Source: an uncultured Corynebacterium sp.
GTDB lineage: Bacteria > Actinomycetota > Actinomycetes > Mycobacteriales > Mycobacteriaceae
Direction: 5' to 3'
Assembly (NCBI RefSeq): GCF_946221935.1
Contig: NZ_CAMIGN010000002.1
Location: 62,001-126,000 of the forward strand
Length of the DNA stretch: 64,000 bases
Part shown: piece by piece, positions 61,255-64,000 of the stretch
Position numbering within the stretch: position 1 is the stretch's first letter
Layout of the letters: each line of letters opens with the position of its first letter
The notes under the pieces: generated by a model
Told to the model about the DNA's origin: nothing
The model's input: the letters and a program-made list of their open reading frames with translations, nothing else
The model's database searches: none
Position numbers and translations under genes: made by a program

Positions 61255-62455
61255 CTCCGCTCATGGCGGAGCCGCTGTGAACACTGCGGACGTTCACACC
61301 GCTGAAGGTCACTCTGGTGCTGGTCATCCTGCTCCTGGTCACGTTGGTGCTGTTCGGATCGCAGATAAGGCAAGCTCGGCTGGAGCCCCCCATTCAAACG
61401 GAGTTGACGGTTCAGACGGGGTTCTCACTTCAGCAAAAACTCGGCAGTCCTGGCGCAGGTTTGTATTGCCGGAGCGCCGGGATAACCTCGGCGGGATCGG
61501 CCGGATGGTTGGTACGCGCTTGTTGCTCATTGCCGTGACAACCGTGGTGGTCAGCTTCATTATGTTCGGCCTCGCTGCCTTGTCGCCGTTTGATCCCCTT
61601 GCGCACCACCTCGGCGCGAACTACGGCAACTACACTGCCGAAGAACGTGCGCGCATTGCCTCTTCCTTGGGCCTCGACGCCCCGTGGTACCAGCAATGGG
61701 TCTCCTGGTGGGGGCACGTTTTTACAGGTGATCTGGGGTGGTCCCGGGTGTACAGCAAACCGGTTGTTGAAGTTATTGGCGAGCGCCTGCCGTGGACGAT
61801 GCTGCTATCCGGAGCGGGCCTGCTGCTGATGCTGGCGATTGCAGCGCTTCTCGGCTTGAGTGCTGCTCGCCGACCCGGCGGAGTGGTGGATCGGGCGATA
61901 ACCGCGTTGGGTGTATTTGTGGCAGCCACTCCTTCCTATATTTATGCCCTAGGAAGCGTGCTGTTTTTTGGCGTGTTCTGGCACCTCATCCCCGTGGGAG
62001 GGGCCGCGCCCGTCGGTAAGTCCCCGTCACTGGGAACGGTGGGGCCATACCTCATCGCACCGGCAGTCGTTCTAGCGATCTCGCAGCTGTCGTGGCCTTT
62101 GTTGACGATGCAACGCGCTACTGCCGAAGCCGTTGAGTCGCCAGCGGTTGCCAACGTGCGCTTGCGTGGTCTCTCCGAACACACGATCCTCGTTCGGCAT
62201 GTGCTGCCTATGTCGCTCATGCCGCTGATCACTTTGATCGGAGCGCGCCTCGGCGAGATGGTCGTCGGAGCAGTGATCGTGGAAACGGTTTTCTCCTGGC
62301 CGGGGTTGGCGCAAGCCACGGTGGAATCGGCTGTGGCCGTGGACTTTCACCTGCTGGCATTCACCACGGTCGCGACCACGGTAGTGGTGATGTTGGGATC
62401 CCTATTGAGCGATCTGTCCTACGTATTGATCGACCCGAGGGTAAGCGATGTCTAA
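61220..62455 (+). CDS. DppB-type ABC permease with His-rich N-terminus
   Basis: 411 residues. The last 320 or so form a peptide/nickel permease (RLLLIAVTTVVVSFIMFGLA, then the EAA-like loop containing AEAVESPAVANVRLRGLSEH and six helices). The first 90 residues are unusual for the family: Ala/Ser/His-rich (SAHGGAAVNTADVHTAEGHS). They would be cytoplasmic and could bind metal, but could also be an overextended start. A later GTG or ATG near 61330-61500 is possible. It precedes and overlaps by eight bases the next gene, ATG inside its stop region, so these genes are coupled. Confidence 0.85.
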   Translation: MRAVSTTSSAANSAHGGAAVNTADVHTAEGHSGAGHPAPGHVGAVRIADKASSAGAPHSNGVDGSDGVLTSAKTRQSWRRFVLPERRDNLGGIGRMVGTRLLLIAVTTVVVSFIMFGLAALSPFDPLAHHLGANYGNYTAEERARIASSLGLDAPWYQQWVSWWGHVFTGDLGWSRVYSKPVVEVIGERLPWTMLLSGAGLLLMLAIAALLGLSAARRPGGVVDRAITALGVFVAATPSYIYALGSVLFFGVFWHLIPVGGAAPVGKSPSLGTVGPYLIAPAVVLAISQLSWPLLTMQRATAEAVESPAVANVRLRGLSEHTILVRHVLPMSLMPLITLIGARLGEMVVGAVIVETVFSWPGLAQATVESAVAVDFHLLAFTTVATTVVVMLGSLLSDLSYVLIDPRVSDV

Positions 62456-64000
62456 CAAGAATTCTCTTTCCCCCGATGAGCACAGCTCTAGTTCGATCGA
62501 TGAGCACAGCCCTAGTTCAAATAACTCAGCCGTGAAAGCACATAGTGCTCATCTAGATATTGGCAGCGCCGAAGCACAGGGGTTTAGCGCGCACTCGCAG
62601 ACACAGAGTGCCCGCAGGTGGATGCGTGGGCACCTCATTGGATTAAGCGTTTTTGCACTTCTGGTGCTGTATGCAGCTATAGTTCCCGCCGTCTTCGAGG
62701 CGGGAACTCCAAGTTTCGCCAATTCCCTGCGTTCACCGACTGCCGCGCATATTTTCGGTACTGATCACTTTGGGTTCGACCTATTCGTACGAACCGCGGA
62801 AAGCTTGCGGGTTTCCCTTTTCATCGGGCTTACGGCTGCGGTTGCCGCTACGGCATTGGGCGTGCTCGTCGGGTTATTGGCGGGGCTCGGTGGCGTGGTC
62901 GATCGCATTGTTATGCGCATCAACGATGCCGTGAGTGCCATTCCGCACCTCATTTTGACAGTGGTTATTGTCGCACTATTCCAGGGATCCGTTGCTGCCA
63001 TCGTGGGGTCCATCGCTTTGACTCACTGGTCACCGGTTGCGCGTATCGTGCGATCTGCGGTGTTGACGGTCCGCGCGTCCGAAATGGTGCAGTGCTCGTA
63101 CGGTGCAGGGGCTTCGTTTGGCTGGGTGCTGCGTAAGCATTTGGCACCAGCGGCTTCTGGTCAAGCACTGGTAGCGATGGCGATGCTCACTCCCCATGCT
63201 GTGTGGCACGAATCCACCGTGTCCTTCCTTGGCCTGGGCATCCAGGCTGACGAGCCATCACTGGGAACGCTCATGGATTTGGCGCGCGAAGACATCACCC
63301 GTGGGGCGTGGTGGGCTTTGGCTTTCCCAGCGATGATCTTGCTGCTCACCACGATGTCTGGGGTATCGCTGACCCGAGGAGCGACAGCGCGGGCAGAGCG
63401 TGGCGTCGGAAAGCAAAAGAAGAAGTCAGCACTGCAGAAAGAAGCCGGGGCAGGCCGCAGAGGGCGTAGGTCGGAGCCTGCGGAGCCAACTGAGGCGACG
63501 AGCGAGTTGGGGGAGCTACGTGCTCGCGGGCTTGGCGTAGAGGTGGGGGCAAAAAACATTGTGTGTGGGGTGAACCTGACCGTGCGCCGTGGGGAAGTGG
63601 CCGGACTGATCGGAACCTCCGGTTCTGGTAAATCGACCGTGGGGCGCGCGTTGATTGGGATGGTCCCAACAGGGGCTCGAGTAGAAGGGAAGGTCTCGCT
63701 TTATCCGGCTGGGGCGCCTGATGGGAATTGTGCAGCGCACGGGGCGACCAAAGGGCACCTTGAACCCAGCGGGGTCACCCAAGATACGGAAGCTGGTGGA
63801 TCCGCTCACGTTGCGGAAGCTGATAAAACCACTGCTGATGAAGCAGACTGGAACAGTACTGATTTAGCTAGTGTGCGGGGCTCAATGGTGGGTTTTGTTC
63901 CCCAAGCCGCGGCGTTGTCCTTTACGCCCGTGAGGAGAATTGGAACCCAGCTCCAGGAGATTATCGATCGGCATGGCAGTGGCTTGGATGTGGAGGAGTT
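62448..64000 (+). CDS. DppC permease fused to DppD ATPase (partial)
   Basis: 517 residues are visible; the frame runs off the window end with no stop. The N-terminus is Ser/His-rich (about 60 residues). A DppC-type permease follows with TPSFANSLRSPTAAHIFGTD and the EAA loop (CSYGAGASFGWVLRKHLAP). A charged linker of about 70 residues leads to an ABC domain with Walker A GTSGSGKS at residues 389-396. Between Walker A and the Q-loop (VGFVPQ) about 35 extra residues rich in Gly/Ala/Glu/Asp/Thr are inserted. Permease-ATPase fusions are known among actinobacterial dipeptide/nickel importers. It is coupled to the DppB gene. Confidence 0.85.
   Translation, partial: MSNKNSLSPDEHSSSSIDEHSPSSNNSAVKAHSAHLDIGSAEAQGFSAHSQTQSARRWMRGHLIGLSVFALLVLYAAIVPAVFEAGTPSFANSLRSPTAAHIFGTDHFGFDLFVRTAESLRVSLFIGLTAAVAATALGVLVGLLAGLGGVVDRIVMRINDAVSAIPHLILTVVIVALFQGSVAAIVGSIALTHWSPVARIVRSAVLTVRASEMVQCSYGAGASFGWVLRKHLAPAASGQALVAMAMLTPHAVWHESTVSFLGLGIQADEPSLGTLMDLAREDITRGAWWALAFPAMILLLTTMSGVSLTRGATARAERGVGKQKKKSALQKEAGAGRRGRRSEPAEPTEATSELGELRARGLGVEVGAKNIVCGVNLTVRRGEVAGLIGTSGSGKSTVGRALIGMVPTGARVEGKVSLYPAGAPDGNCAAHGATKGHLEPSGVTQDTEAGGSAHVAEADKTTADEADWNSTDLASVRGSMVGFVPQAAALSFTPVRRIGTQLQEIIDRHGSGLDVEE

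Overview
The window is a chromosomal segment from a mycolic-acid actinobacterium, most likely a Corynebacterium. The main reason is gene order. The trehalose-mycolate/arabinan locus (MmpL3-type transporter, trmB, pckG, MtrP-type methyltransferase, glycosyltransferases, TmaT-type acyltransferase, AftD, a DUF2613 peptide, LpqI/NagZ) follows the M. tuberculosis order Rv0206c-Rv0237 and its C. glutamicum counterpart. The pairs dcd-ugd and alaT/Fe-S oxidoreductase also match mycobacterial neighbourhoods. Most of the window is GC-rich. The stretch from about 38.7 to 47.3 kb is visibly more AT-rich. I saw no rRNA, intact tRNA, CRISPR array, transposase or prophage gene.

Layout: 0-4.1 kb holds a partial DUF6230-like exported protein, an MFS exporter and a Tat-exported PhoX phosphatase. 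4.4-12.9 kb holds DUF3054, YbhN-like, MmpL3-like, TrmB, two actinobacterial proteins of unknown function and PEP carboxykinase. 12.9-19.6 kb holds a frameshifted DUF2231 gene, an SRPBCC protein, an intergenic stretch with repeats, AhpC/AhpF, a YeeE-TusA thiosulfate-uptake fusion and acetolactate decarboxylase. 19.6-23.3 kb holds the fatty-acid beta-oxidation pair FadB/FadA. 23.5-37.4 kb is the envelope block: MtrP, a GT4, a GT-C membrane protein, DUF3068/PorA-family, TmaT, AftD, DUF2613, UspA, NagZ/LpqI and VanW. 37.6-38.4 kb has two related small secreted proteins. 38.7-48.5 kb looks like an acquired surface-polysaccharide island: an FtsX-type ABC transporter, a polyprenyl-phosphate sugar transferase, two GT4 enzymes, a Wzy-like and a Wzx-like membrane protein. 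It is followed by dcd, ugd and galE. 51.8-59.5 kb holds AlaT, an acidic membrane protein, a 3-methyladenine glycosylase, a large Fe-S oxidoreductase with a roughly 380-residue Pro/Ala/Gly tail, and an unknown gene. 59.6-64 kb is a peptide/nickel-type ABC importer.

Functionally, the MmpL3-like exporter, MtrP and TmaT should act together in trehalose monomycolate modification and export, while AftD builds arabinan. Ugd and GalE probably feed UDP-glucuronate and UDP-galactose to the polysaccharide genes. The points most worth checking are: an in-frame stop inside the signal peptide of the ABC solute-binding protein; a permease-ATPase fusion with an unusual insert; the three-copy GG-V-I-K-type motif in the Fe-S protein tail; the paralogous small secreted proteins beside the polysaccharide island; the 151-bp tail-to-tail overlap of tmaT and aftD; and an imperfect 21-bp inverted repeat near 14.3 kb.
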